Source of the DNA: Hawksworthiomyces lignivorus
Taxonomy: Eukaryota > Ascomycota > Sordariomycetes > Ophiostomatales > Ophiostomataceae
Length of the DNA: 64,000 bases
Direction of reading: 5' to 3'
Assembly: GCA_002917075.1 (NCBI GenBank)
Contig: NTMA01000003.1
Span: 434,001-498,000, forward strand
Numbering within the stretch: position 1 is the first letter of the stretch; each line of letters opens with the position of its first letter. The notes beneath the pieces were generated by a model. That model had not been told where the DNA came from. It ran no database searches and saw nothing but the letters and a program-made list of their open reading frames with translations. Shown in pieces: positions 31,784 through 44,384 of this stretch. Both the position numbers and the translations under genes were made by a program.

Positions 31784-33411
31784 ATGTTGGACCACACCCG
31801 ACTTCTAATCATAGGAGCGCTTACAGTTTGTCAAACGGTCGCTCAGAAATATTCTGTTCCCAATAAAGCCGGAATTGGTGGAATTACGTATGCACCAGTG
31901 GATGCAGCTCCAGTTGGCATATCTTTCGAGTTTTTTGCTTTCCCAAAATACTTTACGTCTGTACCTGCAACGTCTCAGTGCCTCTATAACTGGCAAAACA
32001 TCACTGGCATCTGGCCGCCCATTCGAATCGGCGGAACCACTCAGGACCGTGCGACGTATAATCCCTCTAGCCCCGACAATGTGGATTATACTGTGGCAAG
32101 CAGCGTGGATGCTCCGAAAGCACTAACTTACGGCCCCAGTTACATAACCTTGGCCAGTCAATATGGCGGAAGTGTCGTTTTGGGTTTAAACAGAGGACAC
32201 GCCAATATCACCAACACTATTCTAGCTGCGAAGACTGCTGTCGCTGAGATTGATAATCTTATTGCGATTGAGCTTGGTAACGAGCCAGACTGTACGTAGA
32301 AAATTGATTTCGAGAAGAACGACGCGACACGCGTTTTCAGCTATTATTAACGAGCATAATCAACCAGATTTCGCCTCTGATGGCCAGAAAATTGCTTCCG
32401 GCGCTAAATGGACACCCGCAGCAGATGCAGCCTCGCAAAACGAATGGGACATCTTAGTAGGCCGCGCGGTGGGAAAGAAACTTATCATTGAGGCAGGCGT
32501 ATGGCTAAGCAACCCACAGACGTGGGGGAACGCCAACCTAATTGCTAGACAGAATGCTACTGCTCGAGAGTATGTCGGCATATATGCGCATCACAACTAC
32601 CCTGGTGGCTCAGTGCGCTCTCTTATGAGTCATTCTGCCATTTCTAGAAACATTGGTACCTACACGAATGATATTGAAGCTGCACTTGCTGTTGGAAAGC
32701 CGTACGTTTTTGGAGAAACAAACTCAGGTGTGTTTAGTCCATATATTTGAAACATTCTCAAGGAAGAAAGAGGGCAAAAGGAGAGCATAAAGAAAGGCTC
32801 AAAGAATTCGTCTAATTCCTACCTCAACAGCTACCGGCGGCGGTGCAGCTGGTGTATCTCCATCTTACGGCGCCGCACTATGGACGATGGACTACTCCAT
32901 GCGGGCCGTGGCTAACAACGTATCGCGGCTTTATTTCCATCACGGAACTGTCGGCGCGTGCCAATATTGCTTCTGGGGAGTCCACAGCATGGGCGCTCCA
33001 TACTACGGCGCCACTGTTGCCACAGCCGCGCTTGCAGGTGCCAGCCACGTCGTAGCCCTTGATGATGGCAGAAGTAGCTATGCTGGTTACGCTACCTATA
33101 ACGCCTCTGGCAATCCACTCCGAGTCCTCTTGTATAATTCCGACTATTTTGATGGAAAGGGAACTCGCACTCGTACCAACTTTACTTTAACCGATTTGAC
33201 GATGGCTAGCGTCAAGGCCAAGCGTCTCACAGCAGATAATGCCCTCTCTCGAATTGATAAGGGGAGCTCGTTAACCTGGGGTGGTCAAACATACGCAGAT
33301 GGCACATGCATCGTCGGCGGTACCGAGACATATGAGACGACCGCAGTGACGTCCGGCAAGGCTACGTTCGTTTTGCAAGCCTCCGAAGCCCTCTTGGTAT
33401 ACCTGCAATAA
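31784..33411 (+). CDS. GH79-family beta-glucuronidase-like secreted enzyme
   Basis: Three exons (31784-32291, 32341-32727, 32831-33411) join in frame to 491 residues. A signal peptide covers residues 1-20. The TIM-barrel domain holds IELGNEPD, with the acid/base Glu at about 167 interrupted just after by intron 1, and FGETNS, with the nucleophile Glu at about 295 just before intron 2. These are the two carboxylates of clan GH-A enzymes. The C-terminal beta-sandwich (about 380-491) matches the GH79 C-terminal domain. The enzyme should release glucuronic acid or 4-O-methylglucuronic acid from plant or fungal glycans outside the cell. A GH28 gene lies 5 kb to the left. Confidence 0.85.
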
Positions 33412-34019
33412 ATGATAGGATTACAAAAATGGCAATTATTCTTGCATAGATGTTGTGTCGCAGAGCTAGATTTCAGGAAAAATTAACGGATCTTTTGAAA
33501 ATCATCTTTTAAAGCGCCATAACAAGAAGGCTCTCCAAGAAGCGATTCCTCCATCAGCTTTGAGAGAGTATGGGGCATACTTCCAACAAACACAAGTCAG
33601 AAGAGCCTCTCTCCCCCCAGAGTCAAATGGATGATTTGAAGAGAAGGAAGACCCCAAGTTCGGTGAATTATTGGCCGTTGGGCAGTTGAAAGGAAGTAGT
33701 TCGCATTTTACCGTGCGTGGCTATGTAGCAACCACGGACTGAATGAGATCCCATTCTGAGGCCCGTTTTCTGAGGCCCGTTTTCGACGCACGACAGTGGT
33801 AGCCACACTCTGGAAGGCCAGTTACAAAGGTGCCGCCACAATTCGGATGTCCATCGGCTTTTATTTGCCTACCAGAAGCACTTGATAGGGTCCTACACAT
33901 TAATCTCCTGGTGCGTCTAGCAAGCTCTTTTCGTCCGTCACTCGCATCTCGTGCACCTCTTTTCTACATTTCAACTTTTTCTTTCTGTTTCCGACAAGCA
34001 ATCCCGAGGACTAAGCACG
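33412..34019. other. intergenic with a short direct duplication
   Basis: CTGAGGCCCGTTTTC is repeated immediately head to tail at about 33758-33786. The rest shows no gene. Confidence 0.45.
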
Positions 34020-35177
34020 ATGGAAGTCGTCGTGGATAATGTTGATGACGATTTCCCTCCTCTCACATTGAAGAATGCAGAAGAGAATGTCTCTCTCGAG
34101 CTCCTTCGAAATAAGTTTTCACAGAACTCGAGAGATGTGCCCCCGGCAATGATTGATGTGTTCGAGTCTACCCTCCGGTATCCGGCAAGCATCGACCTTC
34201 GCGGCCGCAGGCTAACTCACGATATCATGTTCTTTTGTGATGCCAGACACGAGGATTTCGACAAAGGCCCCATGCGCGATGGCGATCACATTGATGCGTC
34301 ATCTGAGGTGTTTCAGGGCTAGATCTTGTTTTTCCATCTGGCCACTTTCATGCCTTCAGGACATCCGTGGCACACAGTATTGCTCGAAGCCCTTGTAGAG
34401 CTCAAGTTCCAGAACACCTATGTGTCATTGCGGAACAAGGTGAGGGAACAATCGAGATGCAGTAGAATTTTTGACCAGAAAAAAAATACTGACTTTGAAT
34501 TTGAGTAGATTTTTCGTTGGAAATGGAAAGATCTTCCAGATTTTAGCATATAATTAGCGGAGTCATACGGCCGTAAGTGAAGCAAACTTGAACGCCAGCT
34601 ACAAATTCCCTCCTTCTATTTCCTCAACTTTCCAATAAGTTGCAACGGCTAACCTGCCAATTCATCCTAGGCATCAATGGATTTGTCTACGGCGCCAAGG
34701 ATCTGACTTTATCGAGAAACTATAATTCGTCTCTGGCCAAGCTGGATGCAAAGTTCTTCAAGGGCTATGGCCGTCATGCTGTGATTCAGTTCTACAACAC
34801 GCTCGAGATCGGCCAAACAAAGCATTGGAAGGGAAACGAATCCGCACCTGATGCACTGTGGAGTTGCACGGAATATGTATTTTTTTACAAGGCAGGCGCT
34901 GTACGACTTCTTGGTGCGAAGGAGCCTGTCACCGAGGAGTCGCTTTTTGAGTTTAAGGTTGGACTCGGACATTGCACCATTCAGCCTTGACCGGTGGCTA
35001 TTTTGGAAACGGCGTCTTTCTGAGATTTCAACAGACCCTAGCAGCTTCAACATAACCGACAACACCGTCGTCAACAGAATACTAGAGGCTATAGATAAGA
35101 TGACGCGGCTAAGAAACGGGAAGAGCACCAGGAGTAAATCCAAAAAAGGGACTCTAAGAGAAGAGGAGACAAAATAA
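34020..35177 (+). pseudogene. DUF3632-like gene, disrupted
   Basis: Reading from ATG 34020, the frame stops at TAG 34320-34322 but the same frame continues into FFHLATFMPSGHPWHTVLLEAL, a block typical of DUF3632-like fungal proteins (helix, P..HP.q..L). An intron (GTGAGG donor, TTGAGTAG acceptor) leads to WKWKDLPDF. A later segment (about 34675-34955) encodes INGFVYGAKDL ... LWSCTEYVFFYKAGAV, and the family's C-terminal block FSLDRWLFWKRRL follows in a different frame, reached only by a shift near the CTTTTTG run at 34947. The stop plus the frameshift indicate a broken gene. A recoded or mis-sequenced gene is less likely. The family's function is unknown. Confidence 0.5.
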
Positions 35178-35331
35178 TCTTGCCACTGAATAACGGCTCT
35201 GCTGAATTATGTTCCAAGTCGAGTTGACCATTTTTTACTACATGAATGTGTACAATTATACGTGCGGATACATTTTGCGTTGGTGTCCTTTACTCTTATG
35301 ATCAATCTACCAAAAACTAGAGTGCTACCTG
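35178..35331. other. convergent 3' flanks
   Basis: Short AT-rich stretch between the disrupted DUF3632-like gene and the leftward membrane-protein gene. Confidence 0.5.
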
Positions 35332-37278
35332 CTATTTCGTGCCCAACCTGCTGATTTCTCCTTCAAATCGCCGCCTCAATGCTCGCTGGTACCACCATCC
35401 GAGGTAGGTCATTGTCATAACGAAACCTATTGCTGCGTAGCCAGCTCCACTCCAGTAGACGCTCATCTGACGCTGAAGCAGTGTGTCGGTAGCAAGATTT
35501 ATCTTCACCGTGTCTCTTCCACGGTCTAGCCACATGCCTGTGGGAATTCTACAGAGGCAGTTGGCATAGACGCCGAGAAGTTCAAGAATAGTACCTACGC
35601 AAGCCGTGAATAACGAGCCTGATACGGCCAATCCAATAAATAAGACAACGATAGCCATACCAGCGTTTGCCAGAAATCCTTGTGCTGCTGGCAGAGGTGT
35701 GGAAGAAGCTGATTGTGAGTCTGAATAGTATGTATGCCACGTGTTGGCAGCAATGAGCACAGCTTGGCAGCAGAGATAGACCAAGAAGGTGAAGGACCTA
35801 CTATCAGTTAGTCATATGAGGCATCGAAGCTTCTCAGGTGAGAGTACTTGCCTGCAGCTGACACATATTGTTGGAGTTGAATAAGCTACCAAGAACGCCA
35901 GTGCGGTCGGGATGAAGACGAGCACGAAAGCCGAAAGAGGAAGTAGGAACAGCCCAGTGAGCGGCCGTATTTCTAGCCTCTTCCGAAGCCAACGCTTCGT
36001 TCTCCAAGCTGTGGCGTGCTGCAGCCACCGCTTCTTCATGAGACCACGGTCCCACAACGTGACGGGCATAAAGATGCTTTCGTAGACAGGAGTCATGCCT
36101 AGGCTCCCTAGCCGCTCAAGTATAGGTTGGTGTTCATTTTTTTCCTCTTCCTCATAGCCACCAACAAGTCCGGAGACCGTGCTAGGATTGTTGCTTCCTA
36201 AGATGCATGAGCTTACGATCGTGACCTGCACAATCACCATCCACCACATCCCAAAGGCCAACCCGTGCGCCGTCTCGTTATCACCGATCCGCTCCGAGAG
36301 ACCCTGTAAGGCAGCAATAAAGGATCCAACGAAGAAAAGCACGGGTGCTCCGACCAGGGAGCCGAACGTGCCTTGGGAGCGGAGTATTGACGCCAGATAC
36401 GCCTGAGTTCTCCTCACCTTGACTAGCGACGTTTTCGCATCGTCCAAGAACAGCAATTCACCAATCCTTCTCTGAGGATCTCCGATGCTGTCGTCCAAGT
36501 TTCCGCACAGCACCGCAACCATCAATTCAACCCTTTCATTCGGGGTCAAGTGTTCTACATTTTTCTCGAGGCGGTTGTTGTGCCCGGTAGCACTGTCTTC
36601 CATGTGGCGGAGGATGTCGAAATCGAGCTTCAGCTCCATGATGCCGCCAACCAGAATCGGCCCCGCGGCGATGAAGGTCGTGAAGATCCAGATGGTAATG
36701 TCCACCGTGACGATCAGCCCCGCGAAAAGCAGCGACAAGATCAATCTCGGCAGCCTCAGTGGCAGCCTGCCTCGCCCAAACTCGAACATCCAGTCAGGCA
36801 CGTCCCACTTCCGTCGCCGCGGGATGGTGAAGCAGAAGACAACCACAGGCACAATGTACTGCATCAGCATAGCAATTGGACCCGTCGATGTGGTCGACAC
36901 CGTAAGATCCCATCCACCGCATGACATCCTGCATTCGCCGAAGCTGATGAAGGCATCCGGTGCCGGAGGTAGGCCCGGCGAGTAGGTCTGTCCGCAGACC
37001 CGGCCGATCAAACTCGTGTTGGAAGACAGGTGTTGTGCAAAGCACGCGTAGTCTTGCCCCGGAAGGGACCAAGCCGGCGTGCATGTTATCGGGAAGGAAG
37101 TAGCACTAGCACTGAGGCATGAGGCGGCGCAAGACGGAATTTGCGAACACGCTGCAGTGACGTTCTGGCATTTTTGGATGTCGCAGCAGTACTGGTACAG
37201 GCCATGCTGAGCACGGACACGTGCCACGAGGAAGAGAACAGCCACCTCTCCTAAAAGGCCTAGTTTAAAGTTTGTCAT
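35332..37278 (-). CDS. secreted-end polytopic membrane protein, function unknown, with GC-AG intron
   Basis: Two exons (37278-35852 and 35797-35332) give 630 residues. The ATG at 37278 is the first in this frame and opens a signal peptide ending VRAQ. The extracellular N-terminal part is Cys-rich (YCCDIQKCQNVTAACSQIPSC and further Cys), followed by about eight to ten transmembrane helices. The exon boundary falls at TGCAG|GCAAGT: only a GC donor keeps the frame (ICVSCRSFTFLVYLCC), because the GT three bases later does not. The acceptor is GATAGTAG with branch GACTAAC. The architecture matches a family widespread in Sordariomycetes but without known function. An upstream extension of the frame to 37584 begins at TTG and is not used. 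Confidence 0.75.
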
Positions 37279-38962
37279 GTCGATATAACGCCAAAATTTG
37301 CGTGACCAAGGATCGGTAAGCCAGGCGAAGAGATGCACATTTGCGTACCTAGACGGCGTCTCCGAACTGCCTGCTCGTGCTGTTAAGCATGGGATATCGT
37401 CGTCGTCGTATCTTGATCTCGAACTCTGGTTGATACTTAAATGCTTGAGTGCGTTACGGGGCCGCCTGTAGTTCAGCCTTGCACCGCTGATGTCTTCTCG
37501 AACCCCAGCGTATTGGTCAGATAAGACATCGCTGAGGCGGAGCAAGATAGCAGCCAATCGCAACGCATTCACCGCCACCACCAACCCTCTACTCAGGGGG
37601 TCTATCTATGACTTCGGAGTGGGGGAGAAGGTAGGGTTGTGATGGAAACAAGAGTGAAGGAATAAAAGAAAATAAACAGCAGGGCAACTTGTAGAGTCGA
37701 AGGCGGATTGTGGAGTCGTGTTAGGAGGATACACCCTAGTGATAACCATCAAGTGATTTTCGTATTTATCGCATTAATTAGGTGGGCATTATTGAAGTCC
37801 GACCATGCCTCGTGCATCCACAACAATGCTGAATTGACACGAATAGGGCGTGGGAGATAGTAACGTCGTTGGCGCTCTCCCATATTAAGAAACGTCTCGC
37901 GTCCAGCATCACATTTCCGGGAGATGTCTTCTGCAGATGAAACGCAATGTTAAAGGGATTGCTGTCTACCTACTGAGTTAGATGCGGGGGCATCACAACC
38001 GGTGTGCAGATGGGCTTAGCGCCAGTACCAAAGTGTGCTGCGCTGGTTGCCCGACACCCTTACAGTAAGTCGATAATTTGAAAAACCTCATTTTCGTCGA
38101 ACAAATACTACACCTGCTGATTCATACAACCCCATTCAAATACATCGAATTAAGAAACCAACCATATGGTCGAATAACCTGAAAATTTCACTTTCAAATG
38201 ACATAAATTAATATTTCGTACATCAGCCCTTTATCTCGATAGTTGCCTTGAGGTATTTTTTACAGTTATTATTAATTGTTTTAAAATTACTTTTTTAAGC
38301 TCATCCTAACACCTAACCGCAGCAGTAACCAAAGCCTATAAAGACGTAGAGTTCTTTAGAATGTTGCTTAGGTTAAGCTTTTTTTTTTTTTTTGAGTAAA
38401 TGTCTACAGATTTAGATAGAGTTAAATTAGGACTGTACGGCGGTTAGTTGACTAAAATGATCCTATTCTCATCTGCCCTGTCAACCAACCAGTATTAAAC
38501 CAAATAAGCTTTACACGTGAAGGCATTATCTTAAGCGAATATAAAGCCCAGAGGACACATTACAGAAAGGGTTTTAAAAGGCATTCGAGTACAACTGACG
38601 CCATGACACCGCCATTGTCAGATTCGATGTCACCGTGCATCGTATACAAAGACGAGCGCATGTGCCACGAAAGTTCTGTCACCATCACCACAAGCAATAT
38701 TAGATTTACTAGAAAATCTTAACCCTTCCAAAAATTTTGAGCTTATTGACATATAACCTCGCAAAGTTCAGTCTTTCTCATGCTGCTGCCGCACTTGTAC
38801 TGCCTCCCTTCCCCCCCCCGTCTGTACAATTTCAGTCACGATTGGGTCTCTTGCAATAACAGACATGTATATATTTCTTTATCACAATGACGTTGTCAGA
38901 AGTAGCACACTCTTTTTCAGGACAATTGTCTATTCAATCGTTGTGGCGATCTCTTTCTACCC
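37279..38962. other. intergenic, AT-rich
   Basis: About 1.7 kb. The part from about 38060 to 38560 is especially AT-rich with T and A runs (for example T15 at 38379-38393) and could be old RIP-mutated sequence. No gene or repeat family is recognisable. Confidence 0.4.
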
Positions 38963-41576
38963 TTATGTTTGCAAACTATTATCAGTGAAGGCGTCAATAT
39001 CATTCCCAAGGTAGAACCTGGCCTCTATTCCAAGCAGCGAGGTAGGTATTGGATTGCCCCACTGCAGATCCATCCCCTCAAAAATGGCAGTGATAGCCTC
39101 AGGTACAAAAGTGCCCGAGCTATTTAGTGCAGCGCTTGAGTCAATCTCTGAGAGATCGACAAATTCAGTCGTCGCCATTTCATTAATCATTTGCAGCGTC
39201 GGACGGTGGATGACTAACTGACTCATGCTTTCCCAGTTGATTTCAATGACAGTCCTTCCAGCTTCACTGATGCGTCTCGGCCGTTCCCATGCTTCGCCAA
39301 GGGGGATTTCCTTCGCCAGGATCTCAAAGATATCCCGAATACACTCTACCTCTCCCCAGCGTTCTGCAAGCACAGCAAGAATGCTGGAGCAGGCACGAAC
39401 AGCATCAGAGACATCCGTTGATTTATACGAAGCGGGCCAATGTGAAGGCGGCGTAGCAAAGAGGCAATAAAGGAGAGTAACACCAATTTGAAACTGGGTG
39501 AGGAGCTGAGACGCAGTTCTCTCGTTAGATATAAAGAACAGCACGTGAATTTTTCAAGTATCGCATCTTCGAAATCAGAACATTAATACGTACCCCAAGC
39601 CACGGTCGGGCAATTTCCCTGGCCATCTGGAATTTCCGGAACAAGAGAAGCGCTTGACAGCACGCTTGCACAGACAAGTCGCCTGACAATCCCCGTGCAC
39701 TGGTCCTAGTAGGCCGATATAGCATAACAATGCTATAATAGTATATAATTTTATGCCACCTCAAGCTAGCATAGCCGTTCTGGGACGGCACTGTGGATGT
39801 TGCAGAACGCTGGTTCCATTGCTTTAGCTTCTCTAGCATTCCTGACCGCCATAAGAATGCCTCCTCGGAGTCAGTCACAAAATCATTGCGAAGTATCATT
39901 TCTTGAATTTCGGACTCGATTTGGCGCCCGACAATGATGTGAAGGGCCGAGGAGATTTCTGTGGGCGCATTTGATTCCAAAAGCTGTGATCTTATTTGGA
40001 CAGACCCCGCTGCATCGCGTAGCTGAACATCACCAATATTGTCGAACATCTGCGCAAATATAAGCTACCGTCTCAACCATTGAGCATATATTCAAATACT
40101 TACAGGGAGGCTGATATGTTTGTCGGATATGGAGCACGGCAGACCATACGAACTGCACACTACTCGGTCAATAGCGTACGCACACCAGAAGACTCTCCGT
40201 CTGTGCTGTACCAACAACCAAGCATCACCGTCCAAGGGATTTGGCTCCGTCTCGGAGAGATGCATCTGTGACGTTACGCAGAATCGGATTGCGCGCGAAG
40301 ACAGTGTAATGATTGCTTCCTGCGACGGCACATGTAAAGCATAGAGAGTAAGAAGAAGAAAGCCCTGGGCACGGATCAGAGTGTTGGGCGATGTCATGAC
40401 ATACGCCATGTATTTGGAAGTGGCGAGACCATAAAACATCTGAAATGAATGAGATCAGTTTCTTACTAAAAGAAAACAGGAGAACAATCAAATTGCTTAC
40501 CCGAGATCTTGTCGAGCCATTGATGCGAGATTTTGTCATTAGAAATGCTATGGCGTAGACCTGGATCAATCAAGTCGCAATGTAAGTTTCTGCTCCATTA
40601 GAACATCTTCGTTGACAGGGACAAGAAAGGTGTACCATGTATATAAAGAACCCTTTCCACCTCGTTGATACTGGGAGAGTATCTCCACTGCTAGACCAAG
40701 ATTCATGCCACTGCAGAAACTCATGCTTCAGCAAGATGGGATACTGCGTGTGGGCCATATCAAAATACGTTTGTATAAGGAAGCGTTTCAATTCTGAGTC
40801 TAGTTCCGGTGTTTCCGCTACAGACTCGTCTTGCACAGAGGAGTGAGGGACATTAGAAATTCCTGATATGACCTCAAATAAGCCTTGTCCAGAAACATCT
40901 AGATGCTCATCAACTAGAGATGGTGGAGTATCGATATTGGCTGCAGTAAATTGCACCCCAGGCTCTCCCCAGGGTAATTGAGTTCTGTGATCGTGGCCGT
41001 GGCCAAAGAGAAGCTCAACGGACGGCTGCGAACATCACTCGTTTAGAAACGACAAATAATGAGCTAATGAGGCAGTCATGTGGTGGCGTGGTTACCTGGA
41101 TGTTGATTCTAGATGCAGATGCTGGACGCGGTGAAACCTGTGCAGCGCTGATGTGATCAAGTCTTTCCTGCGGAACAAGAGACTCTAGTTGGGCAACCCG
41201 CGCCTCCAGTCTCCGCACATAGCTAAATAATTGTCAACACTGAAACGGCATCATATTCAAATAGAACGATTGGACGAACTCTGTCTCTAAAAGAGGCTTT
41301 GGAACTGCCGGTTCATATGGGATACACTCTAGCGAAAGTCAGATATACAGCCTTGAGGTCTGATTATGGACGAAATATCTCATACCAGATCCAGACTGTG
41401 TGCAATTCTCGCAAGGCCGGGTCTCGGTACACTAGAGAAATTTTGAGAAATTAGGAGGCGAAGCGAATTTGGGTACCTGCACGATGCTCATTCACCTTTT
41501 GTTTGCGATGTCGGCAGCGTTTACATGCCAGCAACTTCTGCTTTTTGGGCGGGCCCGCGGTCTCTTGAATTTCCAT
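38963..41576 (-). CDS. Zn2Cys6 transcription factor with fungal_trans domain
   Basis: Nine exons on the minus strand (41576-41496, 41431-41386, 41328-41280, 41222-41096, 41025-40636, 40560-40501, 40439-40104, 40049-39594, 39505-38963) join in frame to 695 residues. The zinc cluster is split over three small exons: CKRCRHRKQKC, then TRPCENC, then EC. A leucine-rich dimerisation helix (YVRRLEARVAQLESL) follows. The fungal_trans domain spans roughly 180-560 and includes FFQ-like YFDMAHTQYPIL and FWCAYAIDRVVC. Donor and acceptor sites are all canonical apart from GTTCGT for intron 3. It should be a nuclear regulator. The next gene encodes a paralogue on the opposite strand, and the two share a 578-bp promoter. 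Confidence 0.8.
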
Positions 41577-42154
41577 GTTTTGCCTCTGCCTCCAAAGTGG
41601 TCTCTCTTCTACAATATGGAGGCCGCCGTTTTAGAACACCATACAGCATAAGACTCCTCGCATCGTTCAAGGCGGGGGAAGATACCAAAGACAAAAGCCT
41701 GTTGCTCGATAAGACAGGGACTACGCGTGGAGGCGACTTAATCTCCCCACTAATAGTTACCCCCTAGCTTATAGTTAGAGATCCGCCTCGGTTCCGGGCG
41801 TAGGTATATCCGGGAGACTTGCTTGTAATGTCGTCCGAATTTTAGAGTACCTAAAAGCTCCACTATTAGCTTGGTGTGTCCTTGAAATTTATACTGTGCT
41901 TAGATTGCTATGGTTTAGCTTATCTGCAACTCCTCACATATCACGCGCCTTGTTCAAGAGGAGGCAGTTGTCTCTTTCACTACATTAGATTCGTTCATGT
42001 CTGTTAACTGAGCGTACGAATTAAAGAAGATCTGCATCAACTAGTGGGCGCGATGAAGACTGCATAGCCTCGCCCGGTGAGGGATCGAAAGTACAGAGCA
42101 CATGTGTCGTCTTTAGTACCCTAGTAGCTACGACCTTGGCGGTAGTCTCTTGCA
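41577..42154. promoter_or_regulatory. shared promoter of two divergent regulator paralogues
   Basis: The 578 bp contain CGGTTCCGG near 41790 (CGG and CCG half-sites) but no repeated element. No zinc-cluster exon for the right-hand gene is found here on the plus strand. Confidence 0.4.
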
Positions 42155-44151
42155 ATGTCGCTCGCAGCTCCAAATCCTACGGAGGGACGGAAACGGAGAT
42201 GGAACCAGCAATCTGATTTTGAAGAAGAGCCTTCAGTTCGGAATGGCACCACTCCGAGCAGCTATGGCCTTGACAGGCCCCTCTTCTTAGATAACGATCT
42301 TATCTATTCGACACAGACTCAAGAGAACTCGCACAGCTCTAGAACGACAGGCATAGAATCCGACATGCGATGGCAAACTTCTCCGAGGGCAAGAAACGCC
42401 GGTTTTCCGTCTCGACACAGTTTTTCTGATATTGGCCACTTGCCCACTCTTTCAGTGTTAGATCAGCGCGATAGTCCATATGTTGGCAATGGTGTGGCCG
42501 TTACTGTGCCGCCCACGCCGCTACGGAGCTCCATCAATCCTAGTCTGAATCTGAATGATGTTCCGAGTGCTTACCCGGATGAAATATCGCTTCCAGCAGC
42601 GGCGTCCTTTTTTCAAACATATTTCACTGTCATACACCCACAATATCCGTTTGTGGATATGACGCTTTGTTCAGAGTATTACACTGCGTGGAAAAGATCC
42701 CGCGCCAATGATACGCTTGTTGGATGGCCGGCCTATTTTGTCAGAATGGTATTCCTCCTCAGCCTTCTGATTGAATCTAGATAGATGCTGACCATATATA
42801 TTACAGATTTTCGCCTTGGGTTCTCTCATTGAATCGAGGTCTAACGATTTGCCCAATTCTAAGCATCAGAATCTCAAATCAACAGCCCAGGCGGAACAAT
42901 CTATCATGACAGATTCTACGTCCACTCCTCTCATCCGACTACAAGCCATGTTGCTCTCCGCCATGTATGCGCTTCATGCCGAGAACACTTGGCGCATAGC
43001 GCATATTAGCGGTGCCATTATGAAATTTGCGACGCTGCATCGGTTTCATCGTCTAAGCAGAGATATTCACGATCCTGCTAACTCGATGGCCATCCGGGTG
43101 TGGTCTTGCGCCTACGTGTAAGCAGCAGACGGGGATCACTCGGTAATAAATAGTCTAAAACTAACGTACATCGTTTTAGCCTTGACAGGACGATCTGTAC
43201 AGCACTTGGTATCCCTGTCAGCCTACCCGACATGTACATTTCAAGTCCACTGTGCAAGGCCATTCCTGAAGCTGAATCCCCGATGCCTTGGCTGTCCGAC
43301 TGTGATACGCGGGACAGCACTATAAAGCCCGACCTGCGAACCTTTGCTCATATCTGTAAAATTCGATCTATCCAATCGTTTTTCTTACACATGGTGGAGA
43401 AGGATGCATTCGAGGACAGCGTACCGCTAGAATTAGAAATGCACATGCTGCAGAGATTAAGAGAGTGGGAGGACTCTAAAGTAATTGCAGAGCACAGGTA
43501 AGGGCCCAGATTTGTGAGGTCTTGGTTGGTCCGGAAAACTCACGGCGAATATGCAGCATACCAAACAGTGATGGCTATCGGAGCCCAGAATGGCTTCAGC
43601 ACATCGGCCACCTAACTCGTCTATCCATTTGCTGTGTCAATAGGGCGAACGCCTTCTCCCCATTGGCAGATACCACACTCAATGCAGCTTGCCAGGCCTG
43701 CATGAGTTTCCGGTCTCTCCAGAAGAAGAAGAAGATTGCACAGCCATGGCTCGTAGTAAGCTCTCCTCCCATAGCATATTCGATAACTAGATGTTGTGTC
43801 ATAAGAAGCTAAAGAAATTAGGTGTTGGCTCAGTTCCGAGCAGCAGTCACCCTTTGGTATATAGTATGGGCAAGGGCCATACCCATACCAAGGGAAGTAA
43901 ATGATGCGCTGCGTGATTGCAGCGCAGTGCTAGCTATTTTTGCAGAAAGATGGCCAAAAGCTGAGCTATACCGAGATTGCTTTGAACTTTTGGCTGCTGC
44001 GATTCCTCGATGCCAGCCGCTTGGACACCTGGCAGATGAAGTGAGACAGCGTCTTGCAGGTTCAGTACGGAAGTTAGAAGAAAGCGGCATCCATCGGACT
44101 ACTTCGAGAATGTTGTGGGAGATGTGTGCAGACATAAATATCTTGCAGTGA
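42155..44151 (+). CDS. fungal_trans-domain protein lacking a zinc cluster
   Basis: Five exons (42155-42748, 42807-43117, 43180-43497, 43557-43755, 43822-44151) give 583 residues with canonical splice sites. The middle shows AAASFFQTYFTVIHPQYPFVD and later LQAMLLSAMYALHAENTWR, typical of the fungal_trans domain. The end (AVLAIFAERWPKAELYRDCFELLAAAIP) aligns with the neighbouring regulator (AVLAERWGEVECIRDIFEILAKEIP). The exon ending in QPWLV corresponds to the neighbour's exon ending in RPWLG, with the same intron phase. Residues 1-140 contain basic and Ser-rich sequence but no CxxC zinc cluster, and none is visible upstream. It may act as a cofactor or antagonist of its paralogue, which is inference. 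Confidence 0.75.
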
Positions 44152-44384
44152 ATATATATCCTAGTCTATCTATCACCTGAGCTCTCTTTAGAGCCATAAA
44201 GGCCCGTAATGTACTTGGGCAAGTTATGAACTAAGTCTGCCACAGCCCCGTCTGCTGTTAACTGATTTTACACGCCAAAAAAATTTCTTTAGATTGTGAT
44301 ATCGTTACAGTGTCGCCGGGTGGGGATCCTGTTTTTTATTTAATTTAGCGGCCCGAAGAGTAAAAATCCTGCATCTAAATATTA
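44152..44384. other. convergent 3' flanks
   Basis: AT-rich stretch between the regulator and the leftward SnoaL-like gene. Confidence 0.5.

Noticed and set aside
36485..36985. 166-codon plus-strand frame
   Set aside because: It is antisense to the polytopic membrane protein, whose helices, signal peptide and spliced continuation are convincing.
37279..37584. N-terminal extension of the membrane protein
   Set aside because: It begins at TTG, has no ATG and would bury the signal peptide at residue 103.
38060..38560. Possible RIP-mutated transposon
   Set aside because: The stretch is AT-rich, but no terminal repeats, target duplication or transposase remnant could be seen.
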